From: a virus
Length of the DNA: 64,000 nt
Strand: one strand, 5' to 3'
Virus record (IMG/VR): IMGVR_UViG_3300021963_000074
Span: 26,743-90,742 of that record
Shown: positions 17,801 through 25,861 of the stretch, piece by piece
How the letters are laid out: the number at the start of each line of letters is the position of its first letter
Position numbering within the stretch: position 1 is the first letter of the stretch
Position numbers and translations under genes: made by a program
The notes under the pieces: model-generated
The model's input: only the letters and a program-made list of their open reading frames with translations
Databases searched by the model: none
What the model was told of the DNA's origin: nothing

Positions 17801-19282
17801 CCATACTCCGTTATAAGAAGTAGGAGACATACCAGTGACATTGATAGTTGTCCCAGTATCAAAAGGTATAATATCTTGTGTAGCAAAGTTTAAAATAAAT
17901 CTGTTAATACCGTATGTAACAGATGTAATTGCTAAGTTAGCACCAGAACTTACACCTGCACTAGTTGATACAATACCAACCGTGAATACATTAGCACCTA
18001 TAATATTACCTGATGCTGTTACTTGAGTAACTCCTAAATTACCTACGTTGGCATTTCCAGTTACTGACAATGCTCCGGATGTAGTAAGATTACCGCCAGA
18101 CACGTTACCTGAAATACTTAACAAGTTACTTGCTCTATTGAAAGTCAAGCCCGGAACTGCGGCTGCATTACCGTTATCGTTAAATGTAATTTGCCCGTCT
18201 GAACCCGGGGCCTGTAATGTAGCATCACCTGTTACCGTAACGCCGCCACCAGTAATTGTTGTTTGATTTACCCCTGAGCCAACTGTAATACTAGTAACCG
18301 CTAATGCACCAGCATCAATATCACCAACAACCGATAACGTTCCTCCTGTAGTTACATTGCCCACCACTGCTAAATCAGTCAATGGGCCTAAACTTGTAAC
18401 TAATGGTTGATTTGGAGTATTGATAGTACCAGTTAAATAAACGGCAGTTAAATTACCTACATTAATGTTGTTATTAACAACTACGCTTTGCATAACAACG
18501 GCGCCACCTGATTCTTCTATTGTTGCGCCACCTAATCTTAATGTATTTCCACTTAACCACAAATCTTTCCATCTTTGTGTTTCACTACCCAAATCATATT
18601 GATTATTTCCAGCTGGTACAAAGTTACCAGTTACATTACCACTAACCAATAAGTTGCCAGCAGTAATATTAGCACTATTAATATTACCAGTAACTGTAAT
18701 ATTACCACCATTAATAGTAGTTGAAGTAAGAGTACTAGCTACGGTTACGTTTGTAAAATTTATAGTAGTTGTGTTTGACCCAATAGTTTGAGAACCTAAG
18801 TACAATGTAGAGCCACTTAAGTATAAATCTCTCCAGCGATTAGTAGGAGTACCTAAATCATATGTTATATTTGCACTAGGTACTAATGCTGATGTTACAA
18901 AATTAGCTACATTTAAATTACTTGTGCGTACATTACCTGATAGATTTGCATTCCCCGTAGTAATAGTATTAGCTAAATTCAATACGAAAGGTGTGTTATA
19001 ACTTGAACTGGTCGCTGTATTACTTGTGGCAGCGCCAATGCCGACTAATAAGCTATTAGATGTATTAATACTAATATTAGGAAAAGAAGTTGTAATATAA
19101 ATATTACCAGTTGTTCTATTCTGTGCAAGTCCGGGACCTACTGTAACTTCTGACACACCTGAAGTTAATGTAGTGTTGTATAAATCTGAAAAGTTGTTTT
19201 GTATTTTTTGGAATGCCGCTCGAATTGGGTCCGCCGCTGGATCATTAGGGAAACTACCAAAATCAATAAATTGTTGGGCCAT
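14846..19282 (-). CDS. Long repetitive tail-fibre protein, 1478 aa
   Basis: N-terminal MAQQFIDFGSFPNDPAADP and a helix AAFQKIQNNFSDLYN are followed by about 1,200 residues of Asn/Gly/Thr/Ser repeats of the form (T/S)GNVTxANLxxSGxLxVxGNA, typical of beta-helical fibres. Two YDLGxxTxRWxDLWLSG modules occur near residues 140 and 225. At least four about 75-aa beta modules with PFPxGTxVxxSG and YNGxxTV cores are inserted. The C-terminus (LKVFPANGSQIDG, then LIVAATTSQWYTMVG) is a tip domain. Late promoter at 19304-19310, ribosome-binding site AAGGT. Confidence 0.8.
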   Translation of the reverse strand: MAQQFIDFGSFPNDPAADPIRAAFQKIQNNFSDLYNTTLTSGVSEVTVGPGLAQNRTTGNIYITTSFPNISINTSNSLLVGIGAATSNTATSSSYNTPFVLNLANTITTGNANLSGNVRTSNLNVANFVTSALVPSANITYDLGTPTNRWRDLYLSGSTLYLGSQTIGSNTTTINFTNVTVASTLTSTTINGGNITVTGNINSANITAGNLLVSGNVTGNFVPAGNNQYDLGSETQRWKDLWLSGNTLRLGGATIEESGGAVVMQSVVVNNNINVGNLTAVYLTGTINTPNQPLVTSLGPLTDLAVVGNVTTGGTLSVVGDIDAGALAVTSITVGSGVNQTTITGGGVTVTGDATLQAPGSDGQITFNDNGNAAAVPGLTFNRASNLLSISGNVSGGNLTTSGALSVTGNANVGNLGVTQVTASGNIIGANVFTVGIVSTSAGVSSGANLAITSVTYGINRFILNFATQDIIPFDTGTTINVTGMSPTSYNGVWTVLAGTTSTAAVTSAITTSVVTLGRVRGGGNIVTNGFLTVIGNASVGNITTTRVDGTIVSVSGNVEGANLVASGVLRVDGNANVGNLTTSGFVSAATLATSASMAASTFITAGSYISATGNVSGANITTTGNVDTLNAFVSGTLTANILSATGTLTGGNLSTSGTLTAGTTTLGDTTTGNVTANYFSALGLSTSGALNAGTTTLGETTTGNITANILSAAALSTAGTLSAGNTSLGNITSVGLISATGKVTAGNLETGGTLRVNSVANLNSVETTAIALNGELTGATRMESQLLNVIGNMTSANANIGQFLTVVGNATIGNIVSNNSLVIQNTASIASSVNVGANLAISAISGTGGPTNLVTVTFTSQSTIPFPAGGTVVISGVTTTTGYNGTYTAVSGNLTAVTFTSSTSGTGGVASARIITGGLGLRVQGNATMSSLEVLGATLNAQSATANFGTLNSNAMLINGIANAQSMEIQSTLSVTGTTTAGNLTANTNISAGGNISASGTITINQNATIGSSLTVGANLSLTAIAGTGSVVTANYSAQSFPPFPVGSNVIISGVATTAYNGEFVVTEANVGFVKYSDTTSGASGALGRIRTGGTSLNIRGNASIINLEAASFQSNVATANFITMSSSGFLNLNGANANIGNANLTSANVTGDSSGGNLISRGYLSVSGNASMDRVTANAGITTAGAVNIGYNVQIQASGSSGNGSVATLAFSTTQTIPPFPTGTTIIVSGLAPAGFNGTVTVASSNTTHVTYNNSTSGVVTLGGFARTSGTQMILQGVANIGSINTTGDINAGATGNVSGNTFTATLFSGNGASITNLQAGSIVGQVANALISTTVTSAAQPNITSTGTLTGLTLSGALTATDQDATFSKVLVSVQSGISASGTTLAGATALTKSINVIGTVNPGVNDSVRLPGATVGQQVIIINTTASTLKVFPANGSQIDGLTTNISFPLGAGARLMIVAATTSQWYTMVGVYG

Positions 19283-19303
19283 GTCTATATCTACCTTATT
19301 AAG

Positions 19304-19310
19304 TATTTAT
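19304..19310 (-). promoter_or_regulatory. Late promoter motif of the long fibre gene
   Basis: GATAAATAC lies 22 bp upstream of ATG 19282 and directly downstream of the terminator at 19341-19364. Confidence 0.65.
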
Positions 19311-19340
19311 CGTTTTTAAATTAGATGTAGCATCCAAAAA

Positions 19341-19364
19341 AATAGCCCGGCGAACCAGGCTATT
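19341..19364 (-). terminator. Intrinsic terminator between the 808-aa gene and the long fibre gene
   Basis: On the minus strand AATAGCCTGG, TTCG loop, CCGGGCTATT, then TTTTTGG: a 10-bp stem (one G-U pair) with a U-tract. It isolates the fibre transcription unit. Confidence 0.85.
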
Positions 19365-19380
19365 AAAAATACGGTTTTTA

Positions 19381-21807
19381 TTATTTTATACCGCTTAATT
19401 TCTTCCACTCGTTTAGAGATTCTCTAACTGAAACACGGGTCGGATTCCCTACTGTTTGGTCTGATTTCATCTTATGTAAATCACCACCCATTGATAACAA
19501 TGCTTTTAGTTTCATTAATTCTGTATCACCCATAGCATCACCGCCTGCGTCATTTGAGAAACCTTCTTCTACTTGTTCTTCACATGTATGACCTTCATAC
19601 ATCATTCCACCGCATTCATTACACATTTCGTGGTCATGACCTTCTTTAACTTTTTCCATGTCCCCATCACCGTCTAAGTCGGCTTCTTCTTTACCTTGGG
19701 CACGTGCTTTTGCTAGATTACCAGTAAACTTATTACCTTCTTCTACGTCATCTTCTTTGACTGGATATTGTTTTCCACCTACAGAGAATTTTTGACCTTT
19801 GTCAGGAATATTGTCTGATTTTGCTTTAGCTACTGCACCTGAGAAAGCATTGCCTTCGTCAGTTTTTTCTTCCTCACCGGAATCTTCTGCGTCATCTTGT
19901 TGTTCATCACCTTCTTCGTCACCGGCTGGTTGTAATGCAGTATCATCAGAACCTGCTTCATCTTCATAGTCTTGTGAACCTTCTTCACCACCCATATCAA
20001 TACCTGACATTTTCTTAATCAATGCTAGCATATCACTATCATCACCAACTACGTCAGGACTCATTTGTGGTTCAGTACCAGTACCTGTTGGTTCTTCTTC
20101 ACCTTGAGATACTACACCATAACCAACTGCAGGCTTGTCGTTTCCACCAAACACACCAATACCAGCGTTACGCAATACGCCCATTAGTTGTTCTGCATCA
20201 GCGTCAGTAGCACTAATGGTTACTGAATCTGGAGCACCTTGTTGTCCTGTACTGCTAGAAACAGTGATACCTTCATTTAGAATGTTGTTTAGCTGATTTT
20301 CCCAGCTTTCATATTGTACGTCTTTCATTTCTTCTGTGCTTTCTAATCTAGTTTTTGGTTTACGCAATCCTGATATAAAATTAACTGCTCTATCGGTTGC
20401 GGCATTAATAGGATCTACACTCCACGGAGTTGGCTTTTCAACTGGTTTATTAGTAGCTTGAATTCTACTAGGCTTAAACATACTAATATCGCCTGGCTTG
20501 CTATCCATACCATGTGTTGTATGTAAATCTTTACTTGGATGAGGAATTAAATCACCTTCTTCTAAACTTTCGTCAAAGTTAACAAAGCCAAAGTGTTCTA
20601 AGGCCGCATCACGCATCTGGTCTTTATAAGAACCTGCCATGCTTCTGAATCTACCATGTGCTAATGTCTTATTGATTACAGATGTTGCTAATGCTTTATC
20701 TTTTAATTCCATTGCAGGTTTGATGTTATAACCTTTTGGTCCTAATTCTAACTCGTCAAAGAACTTAGTCATTTGTTCTTTTTGACCTTCTGTTAATACC
20801 ACATCAGTAGCTTCTAGACTCTCATGCATTTTATCTTCTTTACTACTATACTTAGCACGAATGTTTTGCTTAGTCTTTTCGCTAGCATGTTTTTGTCCAG
20901 CTTGTCGTAATGCATTCATACCATCTTTGCCGTATTTCTTGTTACCCAAATATGCTTGTAATCCTGATTCATCAACTGCATCTTCAGCCATTGTTTGATC
21001 ATCAGTATTCAAACTCATTTCACCTTTACCAATTGACTGTTTAATCTGTGCAGCCAACTGAGGATTATTAACTGTGCCTAATGTTTTATTGCCTTGCTGA
21101 ATAACTTGTGTGTTAGTTTGACTAGCTGGTTTGATTTGAACAGGTTGTTGCGTGTTCATATCTTCATCTACACCTTTGTGTATTCCAATGCCTTGGTTAC
21201 TACCAGGAGTTATTCCTTTAGCACGTGCGTCTTTTACTGCGGCTGCGGCTGCATTTCTGTGTGCTTGTGTTTGAGGGTTGTGAATCCAATCTGAGTCTGG
21301 ATTGGCTGCTTTACGTCCGGCAACTTGGCTTGCACTTTTGTAACGTACCGTGCTACCTTTATGTCCAGGCATACCTGTTTTCCCAGTAGGGTCTCTATAA
21401 GCTATACGCACTGCTTCTTCAACACTTTGTTCACCTTCATTAACTATTGTAGTTTGAAGTTCATCAATATATTCTTTTAAGCTGTGCTTTTTAGAAACTT
21501 TACCAACTTCTTTCTTTGGCTTCTTACCGCCACCAAATACATCACCAACGCTAGTAGTGTCATATTTCTTTACTTCACCAGAATCATCTGCACCCTTTTT
21601 AGGGCGGCCGCGGCCCTTTTTAGGTGCTTCTTTTTTAGCTTCAGCATCTTTATTAATTTTACCGACTTTATGTCCGTATTGGTCGCGTACATCTTCTTTA
21701 CCATGACTTGAACCGTAATCACCTTTATGGACTCGTCCTTTTGGTGTTTCTTTTGTTTCACCTTCGGAAAGGGAACTCATTGCTTGTAATAGGTTTCTAA
21801 AATCCAT
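19381..21807 (-). CDS. Large disordered, charged protein with AT-hook and zinc-knuckle-like motif
   Basis: 808 aa, mostly low-complexity Lys/Glu/Asp/Gln with few hydrophobic runs. An AT-hook-like GRGRPKKG is at about 65-72. Acidic runs (DDAEDSGEEEKTDEG) lie near residue 640, and a CNECGG...HTC motif near residue 750 could bind zinc. Short repeats (NAFSGAVAKAKS, NKFTGNLAKARA) recur. The C-terminus VRESLNEWKKLSGIK resembles termini of phage head-core proteins. I would guess a scaffold/prohead-core or packaged internal protein; function is not established. Confidence 0.5.
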   Translation of the reverse strand: MDFRNLLQAMSSLSEGETKETPKGRVHKGDYGSSHGKEDVRDQYGHKVGKINKDAEAKKEAPKKGRGRPKKGADDSGEVKKYDTTSVGDVFGGGKKPKKEVGKVSKKHSLKEYIDELQTTIVNEGEQSVEEAVRIAYRDPTGKTGMPGHKGSTVRYKSASQVAGRKAANPDSDWIHNPQTQAHRNAAAAAVKDARAKGITPGSNQGIGIHKGVDEDMNTQQPVQIKPASQTNTQVIQQGNKTLGTVNNPQLAAQIKQSIGKGEMSLNTDDQTMAEDAVDESGLQAYLGNKKYGKDGMNALRQAGQKHASEKTKQNIRAKYSSKEDKMHESLEATDVVLTEGQKEQMTKFFDELELGPKGYNIKPAMELKDKALATSVINKTLAHGRFRSMAGSYKDQMRDAALEHFGFVNFDESLEEGDLIPHPSKDLHTTHGMDSKPGDISMFKPSRIQATNKPVEKPTPWSVDPINAATDRAVNFISGLRKPKTRLESTEEMKDVQYESWENQLNNILNEGITVSSSTGQQGAPDSVTISATDADAEQLMGVLRNAGIGVFGGNDKPAVGYGVVSQGEEEPTGTGTEPQMSPDVVGDDSDMLALIKKMSGIDMGGEEGSQDYEDEAGSDDTALQPAGDEEGDEQQDDAEDSGEEEKTDEGNAFSGAVAKAKSDNIPDKGQKFSVGGKQYPVKEDDVEEGNKFTGNLAKARAQGKEEADLDGDGDMEKVKEGHDHEMCNECGGMMYEGHTCEEQVEEGFSNDAGGDAMGDTELMKLKALLSMGGDLHKMKSDQTVGNPTRVSVRESLNEWKKLSGIK

Positions 21808-22025
21808 TATCGTGATCCTCGTTTATCTAATTTATCTTCCATACGTGTAAGTTGTCTTTGCAACTCTACAATTCGTTCGTTTGTATCTTCAACTTTTGCA
21901 TGTGTTACAGCAACTTTTTTGTCAATGTTTTTTACATTGTCATTCATTGTAATGTATCCCGTGCCACCTATTCCCATGGCCCCAACCAAAATCCATGTAA
22001 GTTGACCGGTGTTGAATTCGATCAT
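21807..22025 (-). CDS. Small single-pass membrane protein with coiled coil, 72 aa
   Basis: Residues 8-27 (QLTWILVGAMGIGGTGYITM) form one hydrophobic segment, followed by a charged coiled coil (VEDTNERIVELQRQLTRMEDKLDK). This topology resembles phage lysis accessory proteins, for example an inner-membrane spanin-like or XhlA-like protein, but no cysteine or lipobox supports a specific call. Overlaps both neighbours by one base; ribosome-binding site GAGGATC precedes the downstream gene. Confidence 0.55.
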   Translation of the reverse strand: MIEFNTGQLTWILVGAMGIGGTGYITMNDNVKNIDKKVAVTHAKVEDTNERIVELQRQLTRMEDKLDKRGSR

Positions 22026-22621
22026 TATTTTCTAGCTCCTGTGCTAGGTAGTTGTGGTCTTGTCACTTTAGTCATGGGGCTAACTGTGTTGATACCTTCT
22101 TTACTCTTATTAGGACTTGCTGGTGTAGCTTTACCTGCATATGGAATATTAATACTTGGCTTCTTAGGCATCACACGATCTAAATATTGCCCTGCATATT
22201 CTTTGCTAGCTTCTTTACCATTATCTCCTAACTCTGTGTTTAACAACAATGGCTCATCTTTTTGTTCATTAGCATAACCTTCGGCTTCACTATTAATACT
22301 ATCATCATAGTCGGTAGTAACTACTCTGACATTGTTTATGTTACAACCGCAATGTTGAGCGCATTGTTGAATCATTGGCTCAGTTGCAGGATATTTAAAT
22401 TCAGCTTTGATAATAGTAATAGACTGATTCTGCAAATCAGGAAATCCGTATGGATCTTTCTGAATTGGCGTAGTTTTTGGATCGTCAATTTTGACTGGGT
22501 CAAACTTAGACAAATTGTGCTTGAATAATTCCAAAAAGTTTTTTTCACAATCGCCGGCAATCTTAATTGTATAGCGATATGTTCTAACACTTTCGGTTAA
22601 ATATTGACGTAGGCTTTTCAT
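22025..22621 (-). CDS. Conserved T4-like protein (MKSLRQYLTES family)
   Basis: 198 aa. MKSLRQYLTESVRTYRYTIKIAG, a central ferredoxin-like pattern (PYGFPDLQNQSITIIKAEFKYPAT) and a QQCAQHCGCNINNVRVV segment, then a Pro/Lys-rich tail. I recognise the family from T4-like aquatic phages near head genes, but its function is unknown; a prohead-core role is a guess. Own late promoter at 22641-22647 and ribosome-binding site AGGAA. Confidence 0.6.
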   Translation of the reverse strand: MKSLRQYLTESVRTYRYTIKIAGDCEKNFLELFKHNLSKFDPVKIDDPKTTPIQKDPYGFPDLQNQSITIIKAEFKYPATEPMIQQCAQHCGCNINNVRVVTTDYDDSINSEAEGYANEQKDEPLLLNTELGDNGKEASKEYAGQYLDRVMPKKPSINIPYAGKATPASPNKSKEGINTVSPMTKVTRPQLPSTGARK

Positions 22622-22640
22622 TGTTGTATTCCTGTTCTAT

Positions 22641-22647
22641 TATTTAT
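22641..22647 (-). promoter_or_regulatory. Late promoter motif
   Basis: GATAAATAA 20 bp upstream of ATG 22621, followed by AGGAA. Confidence 0.6.
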
Positions 22648-23132
22648 CAATTTACTGGTTTTTTGTTTGCCAAAATACTTTTGAGAAGTTCGTTACGATC
22701 CACTAAGCTACCTTCACCAAGTGGAACGTTCTCAATCTCTTTATCTTTTTCAACATTTTTTTGATCTAGGCTTGCTTTTTTCAACTGCAAATCAATCATT
22801 TTCAATTTCTTATTGATCTTAGCTGTTTTAGCAGTTATAGCATGTCCTAACATTGTACCAGCACTATTGAATATCTCACTAGCAAATCTACTATCAACTT
22901 GCATCCCTAAATCCATTAAATCTTTATAACTGTCTTGAGCCAGTCTTGCCAACTCATCCATCTCAGAATCGCTTGCTTCCAAACCGCGGACTTGAGGTAA
23001 TGCTTGTTCTATCTTGTCTAAAGTAGAATAAGTTTCTTGCGTTACTAAATCCATATCTTTGCCGAGTATGGGTTCAGTTAATGATGATTCCTCTGTAGGT
23101 AAATCAAACAATTCTGATAATTTTTTTGTCAT
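22647..23132 (-). CDS. 16: Probable small terminase subunit (gp16-like)
   Basis: 161 aa, almost wholly helical. MTKKLSELFDLP, then DLVTQETYSTLDKIEQALPQV, a central pattern LAQDSYKDLMDLGMQVDSRFASEIFNSAGTML and a basic KTAKINKKLKMIDLQLKKA. The order (short N-terminal motif, central helical hairpin with a mass/ATP-stimulation-like region, charged tail) fits T4 gp16, which stimulates the gp17 motor. gp17 is not in this window. Own late promoter and hairpin leader. Confidence 0.6.
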   Translation of the reverse strand: MTKKLSELFDLPTEESSLTEPILGKDMDLVTQETYSTLDKIEQALPQVRGLEASDSEMDELARLAQDSYKDLMDLGMQVDSRFASEIFNSAGTMLGHAITAKTAKINKKLKMIDLQLKKASLDQKNVEKDKEIENVPLGEGSLVDRNELLKSILANKKPVN

Positions 23133-23160
23133 GCTATTTGTCCATAATAGCAGTATTTAT
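23132..23160 (-). promoter_or_regulatory. Late promoter with start-codon hairpin
   Basis: Late motif ATAAATA at 23154-23160. Directly downstream, TGCTATT / AATAGCA (23132-23138 and 23146-23152) pair around a 7-nt loop that contains GGAC, the likely ribosome-binding site. The last base of the stem is the A of ATG 23132. Confidence 0.6.
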
Positions 23161-23597
23161 TACTTACGTCTACCGTTGTAAAACAAGTCATCTTCTGTAA
23201 TAACACGAAATGTAAATCCATATTGTTTGCAATATGCTTTAGCACTAGCCCACTTAGCATGATTTATAGCAACAACTGCTATATCTCTGGCACTTGCTTT
23301 TCTGCTTTCAATTAGGCTTTGTTTTTTAGGTTTGATTTCTACTATTTCGGCAAACTGTTTTCCAAACTTGTTTTCATATAGTATAAAGAAGTCTGGAATA
23401 TAATTAGTAACTTTACCTGTTAATGGGTGACGATAGGGAATACGGATTGATTCACTTGCCCATTTGATTACATTCTTGTTGCCGTCACAGAATTGCATGA
23501 ATGTGAATTCCCATCCACTGCGATATCTAGGTCTGTGGTTACCAATGTATTTGTCAGGATTTCTAGGCACAAATATGCCTTGTGCAAAGTTTGACAT
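23160..23597 (-). CDS. 4: Head completion nuclease-fold protein (gp4/gp50-like)
   Basis: 145 aa. YRSGWEFTFMQFCDGN (Glu 30), YIPDFFILY (Asp 69) and AEIVEIKPKKQ (Glu 87, Lys 89) form the TnsA-like PD-(D/E)XK pattern of T4 gp4, which acts on packaged heads before tail joining. Length matches gp4 (about 150 aa). Start ATG 23597 overlaps the upstream stop (ATATAATG). Confidence 0.85.
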   Translation of the reverse strand: MSNFAQGIFVPRNPDKYIGNHRPRYRSGWEFTFMQFCDGNKNVIKWASESIRIPYRHPLTGKVTNYIPDFFILYENKFGKQFAEIVEIKPKKQSLIESRKASARDIAVVAINHAKWASAKAYCKQYGFTFRVITEDDLFYNGRRK

Positions 23598-23962
23598 TAT
23601 ATTACAGCGTTTCTAGCTACTACTTGATTAGGTTGAGGAATAGAACTAACACCATATAATGTTGTTTTACTTTTTAAACTGTTTAGATAATATGCAACTA
23701 ATGCATTTGCAGTAGACAACCCATTAGAACCTTTAATTTCTTCTAACAATATCAATGGATTTTCACCTGTAATATTAGAGATTCTAAAAATGATTGTTGT
23801 AAAATTTTTAGCTACATTTTCACTTTTAGACAATGAATAGAAATAGCTATGTATAAGTTCATACTGATTAGCCTCTACAACTAAATCAAAATTGTAAAAT
23901 TGATCAAACACACGTACTGTGTTATCTAACTGACTTCTTGGTGCATCTATTGTTTGTGCCAT
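23597..23962 (-). CDS. Conserved small virion-region protein, 121 aa
   Basis: MAQTIDAPRSQLDNTVRVFDQFYNFDLVV, then a helical section (YELIHSYFYSLSKSENVAKNFTTIIFRI) and ISNITGENPLILLEEIKG. Its fixed place between the tube-like protein and gp4, plus a private late promoter, mark it as a virion or assembly protein. No enzymatic motif. Function unknown. Confidence 0.6.
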   Translation of the reverse strand: MAQTIDAPRSQLDNTVRVFDQFYNFDLVVEANQYELIHSYFYSLSKSENVAKNFTTIIFRISNITGENPLILLEEIKGSNGLSTANALVAYYLNSLKSKTTLYGVSSIPQPNQVVARNAVI

Positions 23963-23965
23963 AAT

Positions 23966-23986
23966 ATACCTCGTAGAAGTATTTAT
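23966..23986 (-). promoter_or_regulatory. Late promoter with SD-sequestering hairpin
   Basis: Late motif ATAAATA at 23980-23986. In RNA, AUACUUC and GAGGUAU (23976-23982 and 23966-23972) pair over a 3-nt loop with one G-U pair. The 3' arm is the Shine-Dalgarno of the 121-aa gene, so read-through RNA would be blocked and late-initiated RNA would not. Confidence 0.6.
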
Positions 23987-25161
23987 GTAACTTGTTTAGG
24001 TGATGACCTAATGTTTTGATATGACCCGTTGATAGAATTAGGAGCATTTCTAATTGCACTAGCAGCTTGTGTAGGGAAATTGAATGCAGTATTTCTATTG
24101 GGAGTGCCTTGTAATGCATCTGTTGCAATACCTAAGGCTTCTGACTTAGCAATTCTTAATATATTTTGAGGATTTTTAAAAGTATTGGCTGCTGTTCCTG
24201 CTTTTTGAACTGCACCTACAATATTACCATTTTCTAAATCATCTAAGATACCACCGGCAGCATCAACAAGACCACCTTGGCCTAATATAGTTGCATTTGA
24301 TCCTGGACGAGCAATAGGACTTAATACAGTATCATAGTGATCATTACTACCAAATCCAGTAACTATATCATATGGTTTACGACCATCAACTGCACCTTCA
24401 TAGTACTTTACAGTTTCGTAATTTAAAGTCATCTGATTTTCCATTACGCCACCTCCCTCACTGTAATTGTAAGTATCGTGACTGAAACTTTCAATCATAG
24501 GGTTGATTAGTCTATACAAAGAAAAATTATGTTGGTTGAATCCATATATATTAATTGCCTTAAAGAAAGGCGCTTTACTTATACCTAGATTTGCGGCTGA
24601 GTTAGTAGCCGGGCTTTTACCGGTCTCACCAATATATCCCCAATCATCATTACCAGTGATAGTAGGGTCGTATATATTTCTACGATTTAAGTTATATCTA
24701 ACTGCATTATCACCACCTACACCACTAATAGTTGTATTAGTATTACTATCCATCTGTGTTGCATCTTTATAGTAGTATGTGTAATACGTATACCATAATT
24801 TTTTAATTAAATTTTGATTATCATCATGGAATACAACGTTAATAGGATCGTATTTAATTTTAGTTTGCACTACCCGTTTACGATTATATTGGTTTAGTGT
24901 AGCTAATTCAAACGTGTATTTTGGTAGTTGTATATTTTTGACTGCTAATCCAAAGTTTTGATCTTGTGGCCAAGATTGAGTAGCACCGATGTAGTCTTTG
25001 TTTATATCAAAATAAACATGAAATAGAAACTTAAACTTGGGTGAATACCCATAAGCATTTGTTCTAAATGTTTTACTTGCGTGTTGGTAATCACGCAAGT
25101 ATTCATTTGTAAAGAACGATGTTGCGGCGTCAGTTAATAGGTTTTGAACGAACCCAGCCAT
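23983..25161 (-). CDS. Tail-tube-fold structural protein, 392 aa
   Basis: The central part (FKFLFHVYFDINKDYIG, FGLAVKNIQLPKYTFELATLNQYNRKRVVQTKIKYDP, then INVVFHDDNQNLIKKLWYTYYTYYY) follows the beta-strand order of the tail-tube fold shared by T4 gp19, gp48 and gp54. It lies directly after gp19. The C-terminal 140 residues are Gly/Ala/Asn-rich and probably flexible. I suspect a tube initiator or a tube-to-neck adaptor; which of these cannot be decided from sequence alone. Confidence 0.55.
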   Translation of the reverse strand: MAGFVQNLLTDAATSFFTNEYLRDYQHASKTFRTNAYGYSPKFKFLFHVYFDINKDYIGATQSWPQDQNFGLAVKNIQLPKYTFELATLNQYNRKRVVQTKIKYDPINVVFHDDNQNLIKKLWYTYYTYYYKDATQMDSNTNTTISGVGGDNAVRYNLNRRNIYDPTITGNDDWGYIGETGKSPATNSAANLGISKAPFFKAINIYGFNQHNFSLYRLINPMIESFSHDTYNYSEGGGVMENQMTLNYETVKYYEGAVDGRKPYDIVTGFGSNDHYDTVLSPIARPGSNATILGQGGLVDAAGGILDDLENGNIVGAVQKAGTAANTFKNPQNILRIAKSEALGIATDALQGTPNRNTAFNFPTQAASAIRNAPNSINGSYQNIRSSPKQVT

Positions 25162-25173
25162 TAATTGCTCTTA

Positions 25174-25800
25174 TTAACCAATACCAGTAACTGCTGTACC
25201 ACCAAATGCACGACCTACATTTGTACCGACACCAGAAGTCAATGGTGACTGAATTGCATTATCAAATCTTACGCTCAACTGAATTGTAGCTGGATCACTT
25301 GTTTTGTAATCCAAGTTATTATAGTTGGCTGTTTTAATAAAGCATCCATACAATTCCCAGGTTTCTAATACAGAAGGTGTAAGAACACCGTTACCACCGT
25401 CAAGAATTTCATAATTGATTTGAAATTTATAATCTTGTGCAGTTGCGGCACTTGCTTGTTCAACAAAGTCCATTTGTTTCTGAATTTGTTGACCAACTAA
25501 TTTACTAACGTTGCCCTGTGCATCATCACGTAGATTAATTGTAGTTTCTTGCCATGCATGTTTACCTGCAAGATAAATTCTTGAGTTATATACATCTAAA
25601 GTTACTTCATCAAATTGAACTTGTGGACGAGTAATATCCATTACTTGTTTTGTTAGTTCTGTAGTGGAACCACCTACACCAAAGTTTAAGAACAATGCTC
25701 TAAAACGATATTGTAGTTTAGGCATCAATAGACCCTGTGCGTTGGTAGCATTATCCGCTGCAACGGTCATATTGAACAATGATTGTGAGGCTGTTGCCAT
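25174..25800 (-). CDS. 19: Tail tube protein (gp19)
   Basis: 208 aa, close to the T4 tube subunit (about 160 aa) with small insertions. KLQYRFRALFLNFG at the start, TKQVMDITRPQVQFDEVTLDVYNSRIYLAGKHAWQETTINLRDD, and a C-terminal WELYGCFIKTANYNNLDY form the tube-fold core. It follows the sheath gene and has its own late promoter and strong AGGAGA ribosome-binding site, as expected for a protein needed in many copies. Confidence 0.92.
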   Translation of the reverse strand: MATASQSLFNMTVAADNATNAQGLLMPKLQYRFRALFLNFGVGGSTTELTKQVMDITRPQVQFDEVTLDVYNSRIYLAGKHAWQETTINLRDDAQGNVSKLVGQQIQKQMDFVEQASAATAQDYKFQINYEILDGGNGVLTPSVLETWELYGCFIKTANYNNLDYKTSDPATIQLSVRFDNAIQSPLTSGVGTNVGRAFGGTAVTGIG

Positions 25801-25820
25801 ATTTTATTCTCCTATATCTT

Positions 25821-25827
25821 TATTTAT
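25821..25827 (-). promoter_or_regulatory. Late promoter motif of the tail tube gene
   Basis: GATAAATAA 21 bp upstream of ATG 25800; leader carries AGGAGA. Confidence 0.65.
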
Positions 25828-25834
25828 CTTTAAT

Positions 25835-25856
25835 TCACCCCTGTCTCCAGGGGTGA
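25835..25856 (-). terminator. Hairpin between sheath and tube genes
   Basis: TCACCCCT / AGGGGTGA, an 8-bp perfect stem with a 6-nt loop, 6 bp after the sheath stop. The minus-strand RNA has only a weak U-tract afterwards (AAUUAAAG), so it may be a partial terminator or a 3'-end stabiliser rather than a full stop. Confidence 0.55.
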
Positions 25857-25861
25857 TTATC

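Noticed and set aside
17289-17816. Long plus-strand open frames opposite the fibre gene (for example 175 codons), also at 15327-15692 and 39331-39591
   Set aside because: They are mirror frames of biased Asn/Thr/Gly repeats, with Val/Pro/Leu-rich composition, no ribosome-binding site and no known motif.
14846-19282. Many short repeated DNA stretches that could look like a CRISPR or tandem-repeat locus
   Set aside because: They vary in length and sequence, keep one reading frame and encode fibre shaft repeats; there are no unique spacers.
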